Shown here one piece after another: positions 33,605 to 45,672 of a stretch of 64,000 bases of DNA. Made by a program: the position numbers and the translations under genes. The notes beneath the pieces are model-generated. The model was not told where the DNA came from. It saw only the letters and a program-made list of their open reading frames with translations, and did no database searches. The stretch is from Oreohelix idahoensis (Eukaryota; Mollusca; Gastropoda; Stylommatophora; Oreohelicidae). Numbering within the stretch: position 1 is the first letter of the stretch; every line of letters begins with the position of its first letter. The stretch lies in NCBI GenBank assembly GCA_024509875.1, contig JAMPIV010018785.1, forward strand, positions 620,001 through 684,000, given 5' to 3'.

Positions 33605-33750
33605 TCTCTGGGAAAACAAAGAAAGAATTGACCACTGCCCCCTCAGGCATGTTGTAAGAGGCGACTAATATAAGGTTGTGCATGGAACTGGCAACCTGAT
33701 ATTGTAAAACAATCGCAACAGAAACCACCACTGTGATAGTGCATGAATTC
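33605..33750 (+). repeat. Dispersed repeat D, single-unit copy
   Basis: Contains GTAAGAGGCGACTAATATAA, TTGTGCATGGAACTGGCAAC and CAACAGAAACCACCAC, the unexpanded form of the sequence amplified at 18976-19275. Confidence 0.75.
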
Positions 33751-33754
33751 ATCA

Positions 33755-34050
33755 GTGCAGGCATACTACAAGGGGTCAAAGTGCAGGCATACTACAAGCG
33801 GTCAAATGGCAGGAATTATACAAGGGTTCATAGTGTAGACATACTACAAGGGGTCATAGTGCGGGCATACTACAAGGGGTCAAAGTGCGGGCATACTACA
33901 AGGGGTCATAGCGCGGGCATACTAGAAGGGGTCAAATGGCAAGAATTCTACACGGGGTCAAAGTGTAGGCATACTACAAGGGGTCATAGTGCGGGCATTC
34001 TACAAGGGGTCAAAGTGCGGGCATACTACAAGGGGTCAAAGTGCAGTAGG
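33755..34050. repeat. 26 bp minisatellite, about eleven units
   Basis: Unit GTGCGGGCATACTACAAGGG plus GTCAAA, with variants (TCATAGT, GTGTAGGC, TGGCAAGAATTC). Lies right after the repeat D copy, so it may also be an internal expansion. The open frame across it is an artefact. Confidence 0.93.
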
Positions 34051-34429
34051 GGCTACATGCTCCGAAGGAAGTAAAAACAAGAAGTTAATGAGTGAGGATC
34101 CCCACAAGAGGTAGCGGAAATTAAAAGCTGCAAAAGTGACATCCTGGGACTGAGCAAAACAAAAAGGAAGATAACAGAAAAAAAGAAAATGAACACAGTA
34201 CGAATTGAGTAATTCTCTTGACATGAGGAAGAAAGCGAACACATGAGTGAATGTATGGTTTTAATACTGTTAAAGGAAGCGTTGGGGGCATTTATAGACT
34301 GGGAAGCAATGGGACCCAGAATGATATCAGTAAATCCTGCCGGACAAAAAACAACAAAAGAAATGAAAAAAAAAATACAAATGAATCGTTTTTCTATGTT
34401 ATGCGCTAATTAATCACATAGAAGAATCG

Positions 34430-34975
34430 GTGAAAGAAGAACTTTACACTAGACGTAAATATACTATAGATAAAAAAAAGAAATGCAGATAGTATAGTCT
34501 TGATAGGCGAACTGAATACAAATTCAGGGGCAGTGAATAAAGGTTTTGAAGAGAAGATAGGAAAACTTGGACTTGGGACAATGAATGATGATGGAGAAAT
34601 GGAAAGAAAATGTCAAGCAAGGTTTATTTAGACCGGCTTCACCAGAACCCCCACACATCCAGTCATCAAAAAGGAACTAAATGTTAACTATGAAATATCA
34701 AATAAGGAATATCATTTTTAAAAGCTATGAAATCTCTAAGAAAAGAAAAAAACTGCGGGTCCAGATGGTATTCCAGCAGAGGCCATCAAAGCAGATGTAG
34801 GCACTTCTGCAAAAATAATATACAAATTACTGTGTAAAGTATGACAGAGAAAACAAAAACCAGAAAGCTGGAAGGAAGGATATTCTCAAGCTGCCAAAGA
34901 AGGAGATTTGCGAGAATGCACAAATTACGACGGAGGGATAATGTTATTACCAATGCCAGGGAAATATTAAACAGG
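34430..34975 (+). pseudogene. LINE endonuclease and RT N-terminal remnant
   Basis: VLIGELNTNSGAVNKGFEE near 34495-34550 matches the AP endonuclease motif (GDLNA...G). MKSLRKEKTAGPDGIPAEAI near 34725-34795 and KEGDLRECTNYDGGIMLLPM near 34900-34960 are RT fingers motifs. Frames are broken. Could be the front of the same LINE family as 32725-33265. Confidence 0.75.
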
Positions 34976-35004
34976 TTAATCCATGAGAGGAACTGCTAGA
35001 TTTT

Positions 35005-35150
35005 TTATACAAGAGTGGTTAGAGGTTGTGCCTGTCGAGACAAAGTTACCGGATTCGAAACCTGGTAGTGTCACGTTCCAGTCTACTCAGCTGTAAATTA
35101 GTACTGAACTCTGCTCTTGAGTTAGGAATCGGGTCATCCTAATTTATTAA
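35005..35150 (+). mobile_element. tRNA-derived SINE, type C
   Basis: A-box-like GAGTGGTTAGAGGTT, B-box-like GGATTCGAAACC (about 35051-35062), then CCAGTCTACTCAGCTGTAAA and CTCTGCTCTTGAGTTAGG as in the inverted copy at 17390-17635. Ends near a short A-run. Confidence 0.65.
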
Positions 35151-35245
35151 AAAAAAGGCTTAGACCGAGTAAAGTGAAATATCTAAACACATATGACACT
35201 TCAGTCATGTATGGCAGTATCTGCTATGGGACTGCATTTACACGC

Positions 35246-35249
<4 letters not shown>

Positions 35250-35308
<59 letters not shown>

Positions 35309-35342
35309 CGGACGTGCGTGCGTGCGTGTGTGCGTGTGTGTG
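35250..35342. repeat. Compound (AT)n(GT)n microsatellite
   Basis: AT units to about 35286, then GT/GC-rich units with CGTG variants. Confidence 0.95.
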
Positions 35343-36660
35343 TAACGACTCGTTGTAGTTGTTTGTTTGTTTCTGTTGTGGTGGATCTATTAATTTGAGT
35401 ACATCGTACTGACAACACGAATGCATAAGGGCATTGTCACCACAGGACATAAAAACTGGCAGAAGAACATAAGTCGTCTGGTAGTGGGTCCACGTTACAC
35501 GTCGTACAATATTTATTTAGTTCTTCACAAAATTCAAGCAATGGCAAAAAAATGGAGCATCTTGAACATCTGTCTCCTCAAATAAATTGCATGGTCAGTC
35601 CATAAGTATGCAAGCATGCATAGTGATATGTCATTAATATATTCATCTCATCTATTCACTTCTGGCCGCTGTACTAATAGGTGCGTGTCAACCACGGACA
35701 CCCAAGTAATGTGGACCCGAAACGTGAATGTTATATTTCTTGAATAAAATACTTCTCTATAAGGTGTGGAACTTCTTCATAAGTTCGGGACCATCTTAAC
35801 GATCGTTGAAAAATAAGTGGCGGCCTTCGAAAATATATTAATGCCACATGAAGGTACTCCGGGAGCTCAAAAATACGTCTTGCTTGGACGAATGAAGTAT
35901 ACGAAAGGCCCAGAATATTAGCCGTTAGAATAAATTAGCGCGAACGCGTTACGTCATTGACAACCGGTGACGTTTTAAATATGCAGCGTTCAATACAAGT
36001 TAAAAATCGTGCAAAAACATGAGTTACCACAAATAGACATATTTCCTCAATTAACAATGGCTATATGCCTGTGTGTGGCAATATACCATGACATATTAAC
36101 TTTATTCCTTATCAATATCATAAAGCTCTTTATTTTGTCTCTTAACTTTTGTTTGATGGCATTTCTCAAATATATTTGGTTGTAAATAAGACAACTTGGT
36201 TTGGTTTGGTTCTCAGGACCATCTTCATTACGCACGGACACCTCCATAAGTGCTCTGATCTTCTCTCTTAGATCACACAAGGAGGATCTCAGCACAGTGC
36301 ACTAACTCCATAGCACCGGCGAGGATCTCATTGTGTATTTACATGAATCACACATTCTATAAATATGTTTGTGGTGGCACAGCTTAATCACCATCAACCT
36401 TTTCAAATCTGTCCACAGAATTTCAGCTCCCAATTCGCATCAATGCTGCAGGACTCATCCCAAAATCGAAGGCCTTCTTCACCTATGCAGGGTCGCTGAC
36501 CTCTCCCCCATGTTCAGAGTCTGTCCGGTGGATCGTCATGCGTGAGCCCATCCATGTTTCCGCATTTGAGGTAGAGATAACGCATACTTACACACGTGTG
36601 CTCTCAACGACACACATTCACTCACAAACACAACGTTCGCATTCATTTGTGTTTTCATCC
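35343..36660. other. Unassigned DNA
   Basis: No recognisable ORF, SINE head or LTR border. Confidence 0.4.
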
Positions 36661-36830
36661 AAATTTTCCTTGTTGTTTCCGTAGAGCATGGAGCCACTTC
36701 TGCAGCTGAGCCCTTTAAGGAAGCCTGCACAACACCATTCATATGTTCTTGTAACGGTAGTTTCTGTAGCTGTTTATTTTTCGTGATGTGGTTGCCAACC
36801 ACATGCACAATTATTAGTCACACTTGTCGC
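36661..36830 (-). repeat. Dispersed repeat D, inverted copy
   Basis: Minus strand reads TTGTGCATGTGGTTGGCAAC, then CAGCTACAGAAAC and GGCTCCATGCTCTAC, the order seen in the plus-strand copies. Confidence 0.65.
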
Positions 36831-37148
36831 CTTGACATGTCTGAGAAAACAGTATATTTATTCTTTCTTTGTCTCATCAGATATCCCGGGATCTACACCC
36901 GGGATCATTTACATTTTACTCATAATCATCCACATTAAAACGTTCGTTACGTCATTCGCTCTCATAATCAGCCACATTAAAACGTTCGTTACGTCATTCG
37001 CTCTCATAAGCGTGACAATTTGATGCTGTTTTAAGAAGTCCTTTCATAGTTTTATGTATTTATTTCTTTTTTCATTATGATTAGCTCGACACTTCCATAC
37101 GGTGCTATTCTCATATTTCCATGTCGCTGATAAAGACCTGCTGGTCGA
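36831..37148. other. Unassigned DNA with a short tandem duplication
   Basis: ACATTAAAACGTTCGTTACG recurs at about 36931 and 36972 with its flank (TCATTCGCTCTCATAA), a 41 bp direct duplication. Nothing else seen. Confidence 0.5.
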
Positions 37149-37149
37149 A

Positions 37150-37275
37150 ATGCAGGCTGCATACTTCTTTACCTTTGAACTCCCCAAGGAGCATAGGCCT
37201 TCAATAAACTTATGCTAAGTTTTTCTGTCCCGTGGCACAAGTTCAAGGTCTTGACGTGTCTTCTTCATTCCCAAG
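37150..37275 (-). pseudogene. LINE C-terminal fragment
   Basis: Minus strand gives RPMLLGEFKGK in one frame and the EGLCSLGSSK-type end in another. Nucleotide match to 18285-18365 (AGCATAG(A/G)CCTTC...CAAGGTCTTG). Confidence 0.55.
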
Positions 37276-37469
37276 CTGCTTTGCAACAACAACAAAAACA
37301 AACAAACAAAAACAAAGATAAATGTTTTCCTCATTTCTAAGGATGCGTACTTTTCAAAACAGACTAGCGTACTTTAGTTATATCGGAACGTATTTCTGCA
37401 TTATGCAGTTATGTTTTCTAATACTCCTTAATATAGATTAATATAGGTTTCTATCATCTTAATCTACTC

Positions 37470-37620
37470 TTTTCGCTTCTCGTGGAACATGAAGCCACCA
37501 TTGTACCTTGAGGGAGCGTAAGCCATAGCCTTTTGTAGCTGTGATTTCTCTAGCAATTTGTTGCTGACTCCATGCACAACTACATCGTAGTCGCCTTTTA
37601 CTTAGTAGCATCCTCTAACA
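37470..37620 (-). repeat. Dispersed repeat D, inverted copy
   Basis: Minus strand contains AGGCGACTACGATGTAGTTG, TGCATGGAGTCAGCAAC and AGAAATCACAGCTAC in the same order as at 33605-33750. Confidence 0.65.
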
Positions 37621-37639
37621 CACACACACACACACTCAC

Positions 37640-37640
37640 A

Positions 37641-37721
<81 letters not shown>
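37640..37721. repeat. (AT)n microsatellite at the left border of E3
   Basis: About 40 AT units, ending at the LTR border TGTCACGAG. E3 may have landed in or beside a pre-existing AT tract. Confidence 0.95.
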
Positions 37722-37724
<3 letters not shown>

Positions 37725-37864
37725 CACGAGAGGGTTGATGTTATTGAAAGAATAAGATATCCTGGACAAAACGTTGTATCAGATGATACCAGGATAGTGC
37801 CAGATAAGAGAATGGTCTTATAAGAAATACCCCCATTTCTGAAAAGAATAAGGGTGTATCGACA

Positions 37865-38442
37865 TCAAAGGTAGGATCAAGCTGTATAAGTTTCCAGGTA
37901 TGATGATATTATATGTTCCTGAATCCCTATTTGCTCCCTCTCAAGATCCTCCTATGATTATATTATTATTATTATTGTTATTATTGTTGTTGTTGTTGAC
38001 TCTGCTAGGGGTATTAACAAAATTATTTACCAACAAGAACTTGAACTCAATTTAAATAAGTAAGTAAGTCTGCTGGTAAATATTTACAATTTATTTATAC
38101 AGTGTCTCTTTTCTGTTTGAAAAGCTTGAAATGAAATCAAATTCAATTACAACATTAAATCAATAAACATTGGAAAATAATCAAAAAGTCTCAAAAGTCA
38201 TTCAACTTGTTGAAGGTTATCACTTTGATTAATTATATCCGTTGGAAGAACATTTATATAATACTAACAAGTTTATGTCACTATTACTTGAATGTGAAGC
38301 TAGTACTGGGTATATCTATGCCCACACTTTTCATCATAAACTGTGTCTTTATTAGAATCTTGATTTTTAATATAGGGGTGTCATCAGGATACGCTGACTA
38401 GTGGCTTTGTTTGGCCACTTATCTGTTGTTTAAAGATCTGTC
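37865..38442 (-). repeat. Segment of E3 3' LTR shared with 53335-53906
   Basis: About 97-99 percent alike by eye, including the ATT/GTT trinucleotide run near 37965-37997. The matching copy adjoins Gag on one side and a LINE fragment on the other. Confidence 0.93.
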
Positions 38443-38727
38443 ACACTCCTGCCATGGACGGACACGTCTTATGAAGTTCCTCCAGGCAGTGGAAACTGGG
38501 TATCTGGCCCTGTTGACAACAAGGGCGCTCGCACCACAGGGTCCAGCAGAGGTGGATCTTTAAAGTTTGTGTGATTTACAGGATAGAACCCTCAGGCACA
38601 TACAGTCGAGCTGTTAATGGTTATACTGGTCTGCTCTCAGATACAGAAGGCAAGGCACTGTTCACTAACACTTTTGCGCTTGCTGTATTTTTTTTAAAAA
38701 TGACTGGCCTAATTTGTTGAGAACACA

Positions 38728-38745
38728 CGCTATTTATAGTGCGAG
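38728..38745 (-). promoter_or_regulatory. E3 LTR TATA-box candidate
   Basis: Minus strand reads CGCACTATAAATAGCGTG, a canonical TATAAATA within the LTR. Confidence 0.5.
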
Positions 38746-38900
38746 ATCGGGCGTCCGAGGGGTTTCCCTGCTCGCTAATATTTGCATCCAATTTTTTTTT
38801 GTAAAATCTGCCTAGGTGTACAAATCAGGAAAACTATGATTTTATTTATCTACGTTATTCCTGGAGCGATTTTCTTCATCTCAAGCTTTAAATACGCTCT

Positions 38901-39245
38901 AGGAGCCGCGCTAGCGTAGTGGTTACCACACCGCTCTGGCGACCGGGTGATGCAGGATCAAACCCGGGCGACGGCATTTGAGGATTTTTCGTCGACCGGG
39001 ATTTGGACTGGATTAACTCGAGACCTGGCGAGGACATTTGAAGGAGTGTTGTCGACCAGGGATTGGCGGCTCCTGAGCCGACCCAGCTTTAATGGGTACC
39101 TCCGAAATCGGCGAGTATTTGCTGAATGGCGAGGGACACCTGTCTCTGTACAAGAAAAAGGGATACTCACGTAAAATCAATGTCAGGTTAGACAATAATA
39201 ATAACCTGAGATTTCGCCTCGACTATTAGCGGGCGTAGGAAAAAA
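38901..39245 (+). mobile_element. tRNA-derived SINE, type B (copy 1)
   Basis: tRNA-like head (A box CTAGCGTAGTGGTTA, B-box-like GGATCAAACCC), a body with GACCCAGC and GGGTACC (39080-39100), and an A-tail. An 11 bp target duplication, AAATACGCTCT, lies at 38890-38900 and 39246-39256, proving retroposition into the E3 LTR. About 95 percent alike to 56495-56870. Confidence 0.93.
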
Positions 39246-39681
39246 AAATACGCTCTGTATTATTCTACACCTTCCTAGCTACGAATCTGTTACTTTCCTA
39301 AATGCATTTTATTCTATGCGTACTTTAAACAGCAAAATTATGGACAAACATGAGGCCTCGATGCATTTAACCAAAGATTTCTCCCGTACTATACTACTGG
39401 TCGTGAAAGTCTCTGCACAGACGTGTAGAGCAAAATTCCCGTTGTAGAATTAGTAACCTCTACCAGGTGGTACTTCTTTCCTACTTATGTAATTAAATGG
39501 CATCCTTCACTCGGTTGCACGGATTAGTCCTAGCCATTTTGTGTGTTCAATGCTTTAGTAAACACGGCAGAACGGTACCTTCTGATTGGTCAGTGTATCA
39601 AGCAGTTATCATAAAGTATGGCTCGCGGTTTCATCAGAGTACACAGAAGGATGTGTTGTGAAAACAGACCAACTCACGACA

Positions 39682-39700
39682 ATAGCCTCCCCATTCAAAA
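39682..39700 (-). other. E3 polypurine tract
   Basis: Minus-strand TTTTGAATGGGGAGGCTAT precedes the LTR TG. Confidence 0.65.
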
Positions 39701-41131
39701 GCGTAAACCCTCTGGTGAAGCTTCCTGTCTGGATTCACAATCCCGTCATTCTCCCATTTTGGGGTTCCCTCTGCCTTCCTACTCTCCTGGTTTCCTTCAG
39801 GTGGGTGCCTACTTAAGAAATCTGCCCCAACATTCTGAGATCCAGGGATATATTCAATGGTAAACGAGTAAGGCTGGATCAGAAGTGACCACCTTAACAA
39901 TCTTGCGTTACCATGTCTAGCCTGGTCAAGAAAAACTAGGGGCTGGTGATCAATCTGGACCACGACATGTCTACCATAAAGATAGATCTGGAACTTCTTT
40001 ATTGCCCAAACTAACGCCAAACATTCTTTTTCAACCGTGGAGTAATTTTTTTCTGCTTCATTTAATTTGCGGCTGGCATAGGCAACAGGGTTCAATTCTC
40101 CGGGCTGTGATTGTGATCGTTGCAATAAGGTTGCCCCCAACCCTACGTTGCTAGCATCAGTCTCAACCACAAATTCTTGACTCAAATCTGGAAGTCTCAG
40201 TATAGGCCTACTCGTGAGTTTCTGCTTCAGCTCTGTATACGCTTGCTCACAATCCGCCGACCATTCTATTTTGTCTGGCTTGCCTTTCTTAGTTAAGTCA
40301 GTCAGAGGAGCACACACTGTTGAAATTTTTTATGTATTTTTGGTAAAACCCACACAGTGAAACAAAGGATCTCACATCTTTCTTGGTTTGTGGTCTTGGT
40401 GCTCTCTGCAGTTTTTCTAAATTCTTGGGGTCAGGGGTCATATTACCCTGACATACTGTGTGCCCCAAGAATTCCAATTCATGGCAACCAATACAACATT
40501 TAGTAGGGCGAGCGGTCAAATTTGCCTCTCTGAGTCTATCCAATAACATTTCCAGAGATGACAGATGTTCCTCCAACGTTTCTGTGGCTATGAGGATGTT
40601 ATCCATGAAATTAGTGATAGCTGGGTTTTGCACGGGATCCAGTAATGTCCTCATCATCCTGGAGAAAACACTCGGAGCGTTCTTCAACCCAAAAGGCAAC
40701 ATATTGAATTCATAGTGCCCCTCCGAGGTGCTAAAGGCCAGCAATGGTCTGATCTCAGGTTTGACAGGAATCTGGTAATACCCTTTACTTAGATCCACCT
40801 TAGAGAAATATTTTGCCTTATTTAACCTGGCAAACAGCTGATTTGTATCCGGTAATGGATCCACCTGAGACTCTGTGAAAGCATTCAGTTTCCTATAATC
40901 AATCCAGAGTCTATGTTCCCCTGAGGGTTTCCTCAGCAAAACCACACTGGAGCTATAAGGAGATTCACTATGGGAGATGATACCTTCTTGCAATAAGTAC
41001 TCTATCTCTCCCTTTAAAGCTTGTTCTTTGGCGAAAGGAATTGAATAGGCTTTCATACAGATCGGTGTTGGGTCTAATAATCTCATGTCATATTCCAACA
41101 AGTTTGTGTGCCCCGGTTTGTCCGTTAACAC
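39701..41131 (-). pseudogene. pol: E3 reverse transcriptase and RNase H
   Basis: 41131-40298 covers the RT fingers and palm (LTDKPGHTNLLEYD, KYFSKVDLSKGYYQIP) and the thumb. The catalytic box reads FMDNIL, so the second Asp of the DD pair is Asn, expected to kill polymerase activity. After a frame break near 40310, 40317-39634 holds RNase H (VVETDASNVGLGATLLQRSQ, TVEKECLALVWAIKK, ADFLSRHPPEG). Very similar to E1's pol. Confidence 0.9.
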
Positions 41132-41134
41132 GTC

Positions 41135-43332
41135 TGTATGGTTGTCGTAGATTTTATTAAGATAAGTTGAAGATGTTTAAGGTCCCGTCTGAGCAGAGGT
41201 GATAATGGTAAACTATGTGATAATAAGGTGTAAGAAATAGCTTTACTTTTCACAATAGTGCGAGTGTAAGAGAAAGGACAGTCTCTGGATTGAGTAATTG
41301 CTCTAATCCAGCCTATCTTACGACAATATTTAAATAGACGTACTTTCTCTCCTGGTACATATATACGAGTTACACTCCACTTACATATACACAATTCTGT
41401 GACATAATACGTACAGACGTGAACCAAGCTATGGATAACATATAATGGGCAGGGGTTGACCAACATGATAACTTAAGGTGTATTATTTTTATTGTCTCTA
41501 GAAAAAAAATCACAACATCAATCATCAGAAAGTATAGTTTACAGACACAAAAATGCAAGACAAATTATTAACCCAATAGGCCCTTCTCTCTGGTAAAGGA
41601 ACCCCAAAGTAGATCCCAACTGAGGTACTTAACCCAAAAGATTAAAGTTAATACTAAAGTAAAGGGATAGACGATAAAGGAAAGAACAAAGTCTTTAGTT
41701 AATCTATCCTGGGAAAAAAATTATATAACAGTAGTATTGAACCCGAAAAGACAGAAGTGAGTAAAATGATTATGCAAAATATGAAATATTCATTTCTCTT
41801 TCTTACAATCTGTCAGTCTGTGGCCACATTTCAATCACACTTACCGACTACTCTTGTATGTAACAGCTGTGTATTTTTGACATATTTCATGGGTGGTGCT
41901 GATCCAAGGGAGCCCCAGTTCCTCAAAGAATGATTAATTTTCCTAATGGAGAACGCCCGCTTAGATAGTGCTAATTTTATGTCTCAAAGTTCACGTCAGG
42001 TAGTGCAGGTAGAAATATATATATCGCGATCGAAATGTTCACCATGGGCAGCACACAGTAGTCCGATATATAAGGAAATGTCTGGTGGGTACACTGTTAG
42101 AAAAACCAATAAGGATAAGCAAAGGATCTCCTATCTGTGTTTTTTTTCTTTGTTTCTCTCTGGGGTTGAGTGCCGGTTATGGACCCACGTATTCTTTTTT
42201 CTGGATAAATCTACTCGAGAAAAGAAAAAACTACGATAGTCAGTATTCTGGAACAAATGTTATATAGATATTTAGCCGCCACAAGCGGATCAGATTTGCT
42301 GTTAACAATCTGGGTAATTTCTTGTCCAGTTTATGATCTTATTCTTAAAGTTTATATGCGGGAACTATCTCTCTCTCTCTGGAAAAAAGCAAGAGGACCG
42401 CACAGGTCAAAATCTAAGACCCGATAATATTTTAAGAATGTTTCTGGAGCTATTCAAACCGCTAGATTGCAAGGGTTGTGATCGCCTAAAGGTGGAAAAA
42501 ACAAACATTTTAACAATGATATCCATATTATAATCTCAAACGCGTTAGGTAAGACCTCTAGATCACTCCGGTATTAAATTATATTTAAACCCACAAGAGT
42601 CGAGCTAATATTATCGCGCTTTAACACGAGATATAAACTCTAGTAATTCACAAAATTACGCATGATGAATAAAAGTAGATTTATCTCTAATTATCAGTCG
42701 CCTAGCGTATATTAATTAATTTAAAGCGTCTCTTACTTGGGGAATGACAAGAAATTAAATTTACTTATTACAGCTGGAACAATTTGCTATAAGTTATTTA
42801 ATTTGCTTATTTAATAAACACAGAAATCCCAGTGAAAAACTTTAACACGTTAAGACACTCACAATTCTATTATGATTACCACCATGCAGGAAACTGACAC
42901 TCTCCACGAAATCTAGGAATTTCTCTCCATATAAAACTCCAAGAGTTCGCGCTAGCAGATATCAACAATTCCTGCGGCAGACTGATAAATGAATTTTAGG
43001 AGACTGCACATATATACTGAATCGGCCCGATCTCGCCCATGAGAATTCTACGTCCATTCTATTATCAGGTTTTAATCAGAGGTTTCAGATCTTGGCTCTG
43101 ACGTCGTAACGTGATCACCGGTGGCCCGCCTCCTGAGGGAATGTCAGTAAGAGATACCGAAATAGTTTTATTTTAATAGCTCGAGAGAGAAGACAAGAAA
43201 GGGCGAATGTCGTGGCTGCTAGCATGATAGCTTATTGCATACCAACCAGCAAGCGTGGGAATTCCACTCGAATTGTTTAGTTTAAAGAGAGAAAGGGGTG
43301 ACTGAGGGATTAAAGAGAGGCTCGATTTTCAT
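41135..43332. mobile_element. Solo-LTR-like insertion within E3
   Basis: A 2198 bp non-coding piece splits E3 between VLENHCDV (43337 side) and the RT start. A 5 bp target duplication, ACGTC, flanks it (41130-41134, 43333-43337). The plus strand starts TGTATGG and ends TTTTCAT; on the minus strand it ends CCATACA, with one A before TGAAAATCG. Size, TSD and near TG...CA ends fit a solo LTR of a long-LTR element. No second copy is present here to prove it. Confidence 0.65.
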
Positions 43333-44171
43333 ACGTCACAATGGTTTTCCAAAACCATTTGAATCTGCTCCCTCTGTCCCTTTGTCAAGTGGTTACTGAC
43401 TTTTACCTGCGCAGGAGTTTCACAGGGTCTTAAGGGGTATTCATATGAGGAGAGAGGTTCATTCTTCATCTCAGTAGCTATGGCCAGGGTCATTAAATGG
43501 GCACTTTCCGAAACCTTTTTATCATGATATTTCTTGAGTAGGTTCACATGATAGACCTTTTCTTTTCCCTTTTTGTCTATCTTGTAATTAGTTCTAGACA
43601 GCTTTTCTAGAACGGTGTATCGGCCCTGCCATTCTATTTGAAGTTTGTTGCTGCTGCCGGGTAACAGAAGAAGCACCTTCTCCCCAACAGCTAGCTCTCT
43701 ATGCTTCGCCTTCTTGTTATAATACTCAGCATGTTTCCTTCTGGCTTTCCTCAGATTGTCATTTGCTAATTTCCAGCCAGTTTTTAAGCGAGATGCCAAC
43801 TCGTTCACACAGGTATGATGAGGTTACAGTCTCTTCTGCTTTCTCATCTGTCCATGTCCTCATTAAGGCTTCTAATGGACCTTTGATAGGCCGACCAAAT
43901 AACGACGTTGCCGGAGCCATGCCTGTTGAGCTGTGTGGGACTTCCCGGTAAGCAAATAATGCAGCGGGTAAGTAGAGATCCCACGTATCAGGTTTTTCAC
44001 GTGCCAGCTTCCGCAGGATAGAAATAAGAGTTCCATTGAATCTTTCTACCTGCCCGTTCCCTTGGGCGTGATAGGGACTACAGTGAAAGTGCCTGTCTTG
44101 GAAGATCATGAATACTTCCTCAGTTAGTCTTCCCTTGAACTGAGAGCCATTATCAGTCACGATTTGGTGGG
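43329..44171 (-). pseudogene. E3 integrase, C-terminal part (downstream of E4)
   Basis: Starts at the E4 border with QIVTDNGSQFKG (second catalytic Asp), then GNGQVERFNG (catalytic Glu) and WDLYLPAALFAYREV. A frame break near 43805 is followed by the C-terminal domain (WQGRYTVLEKL, YHVNLLKKY). Ends at the 2.2 kb insertion. Confidence 0.88.
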
Positions 44172-45493
44172 TGTTACGGGCCTCGGGACCCCAGTATATT
44201 ATGGGTGCTTCGATGACTTCTAGTATTTGAGGATGACCAAGTTATTATATGCGTATTCAGTTTATAGAGTCAAAGTCCCTCGGGTTCTTATCACTTTTGT
44301 AGGATTCCGTAATACTGTTCGTTGGTATCGATAATGTCTACTTTAACCCTTGTGATACATTATGTGCTGAACATGTTTCATATTAAATAGTCGACCCTTG
44401 ACTGACCTGTATTAGTCTCTTGTCTTATTGATTATATTGGCAGTGTGAGATGCAGCGTGTTAAGACATTAATCATCACTGGTCATGATCAGTTGAATATT
44501 AACAGCATTTAACTCAACTCCGAATACGACAGTTTATAAGACCGTGATTTTGACGACTCAAAATATTTAATTAGTAATTTCATACCATGAGCAGACACCA
44601 ACTACATGGGAACAAAAGTCACATCACATTCATGTACGATCTGTAAGAGTTCTCATTATTTCATAAACACATGTTCGCTTTTCTCTATCTAGAGTTCTGG
44701 TTCAAGGTCAGTTCCTTTTAACGGCCAATGTCCTGTGGCATAAATTCAGAGGCTAACTAGACTTACTCCCGTCGCTAGTTTATACAATAGCCTTTTGCAC
44801 TAGACTTAACTATCCTGCTAGTTCTGCAAAACACTTATTATGCTAGGCTTACGTCTACTGCTAGTCGTCTAATATCCGTTACACTAGGCTTACGCTTGCC
44901 GCTAGCTGTACAATATCCATCTATACTAGTCTTACACTATTGCTAGTACCGTAATGTTCCTTTGGCATACCACGCCAGGCTAATCTGCCATAATTATGCA
45001 AACTGCGTTATTCATACGACGACTTACGTTTGGTTCAAGAAATACACTGCTCAATTGGCTTCCCAGCCACACAATTAATAAGTGGTTATACCACGCAATA
45101 TAAGTGGCAATGTCCACACTTCTGAAACACACAGCCGTACGGGTCAAAACCCACAAGTCGAATCTATAGTGGCTATGCCACACAATCCATAGTGGCGATG
45201 CCACGCATTTCAAACACTGCCGTTGGGGCCGAAGCCCACACGTCGAATGACGTTACAAAGACATACGCGTCATGCATAGTGATATGCATACTACGTCGTT
45301 AATATATATTCAATTGCGATGTTCCATGGTGCAGCAATCCAAGTGTGATCAAAACTCAAATGCATGCACACATGCAACAATCATCGACATCGGTCGCGGA
45401 GATATATCTCTATTCGATTGAGGTGTTCCATGATACAGCCATTCGGATCGACGTCAAATCCAAATGTCTGTAATCATGAAACAATCCTCAACA
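44172..45493 (-). repeat. E4 3' LTR (1322 bp)
   Basis: Plus-strand ends TGTTACGGG and CCTCAACA. Contains an array of about five 50 bp units (CTAG(A/G)CTTAC...GCTAG, 44756-44960) and four near-palindromes of the type GTGGCNATGCCAC (45082-45204). Confidence 0.96.
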
Positions 45494-45512
45494 TCATCCC
45501 CCTCACTTCCAA
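45494..45512 (-). other. E4 polypurine tract
   Basis: Minus strand GGAAGTGAGGGGGATGA lies immediately before the LTR. Confidence 0.8.
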
Positions 45513-45672
45513 ACGTGACACTTGTGGCACGGATGATAGTGATGGAGAGGACGCTCGTCTCCCGAATATATTAATATTAGTACTACCTACTTATAAACAT
45601 CATACTCATTAAGTAGACACATTAAATTTTATAACATTAATAATAGCACTTGTCAACATGGTGACTAAAGAG

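Larger units (their letters stand above)
37722..39681 (-). repeat. E3 3' LTR, interrupted by a SINE
   Basis: Plus-strand borders TGTCACGAG and CTCACGACA are near-perfect inverted ends. A purine tract flanks the right side. 37865-38442 matches the 5' LTR remnant at 53335-53906. About 1.6 kb without the SINE. Confidence 0.78.

Noticed and set aside
42050..42270. Open stretches in the 2.2 kb insertion as a gene
   Set aside because: Short, no motif, no splice or promoter support; more consistent with LTR sequence.
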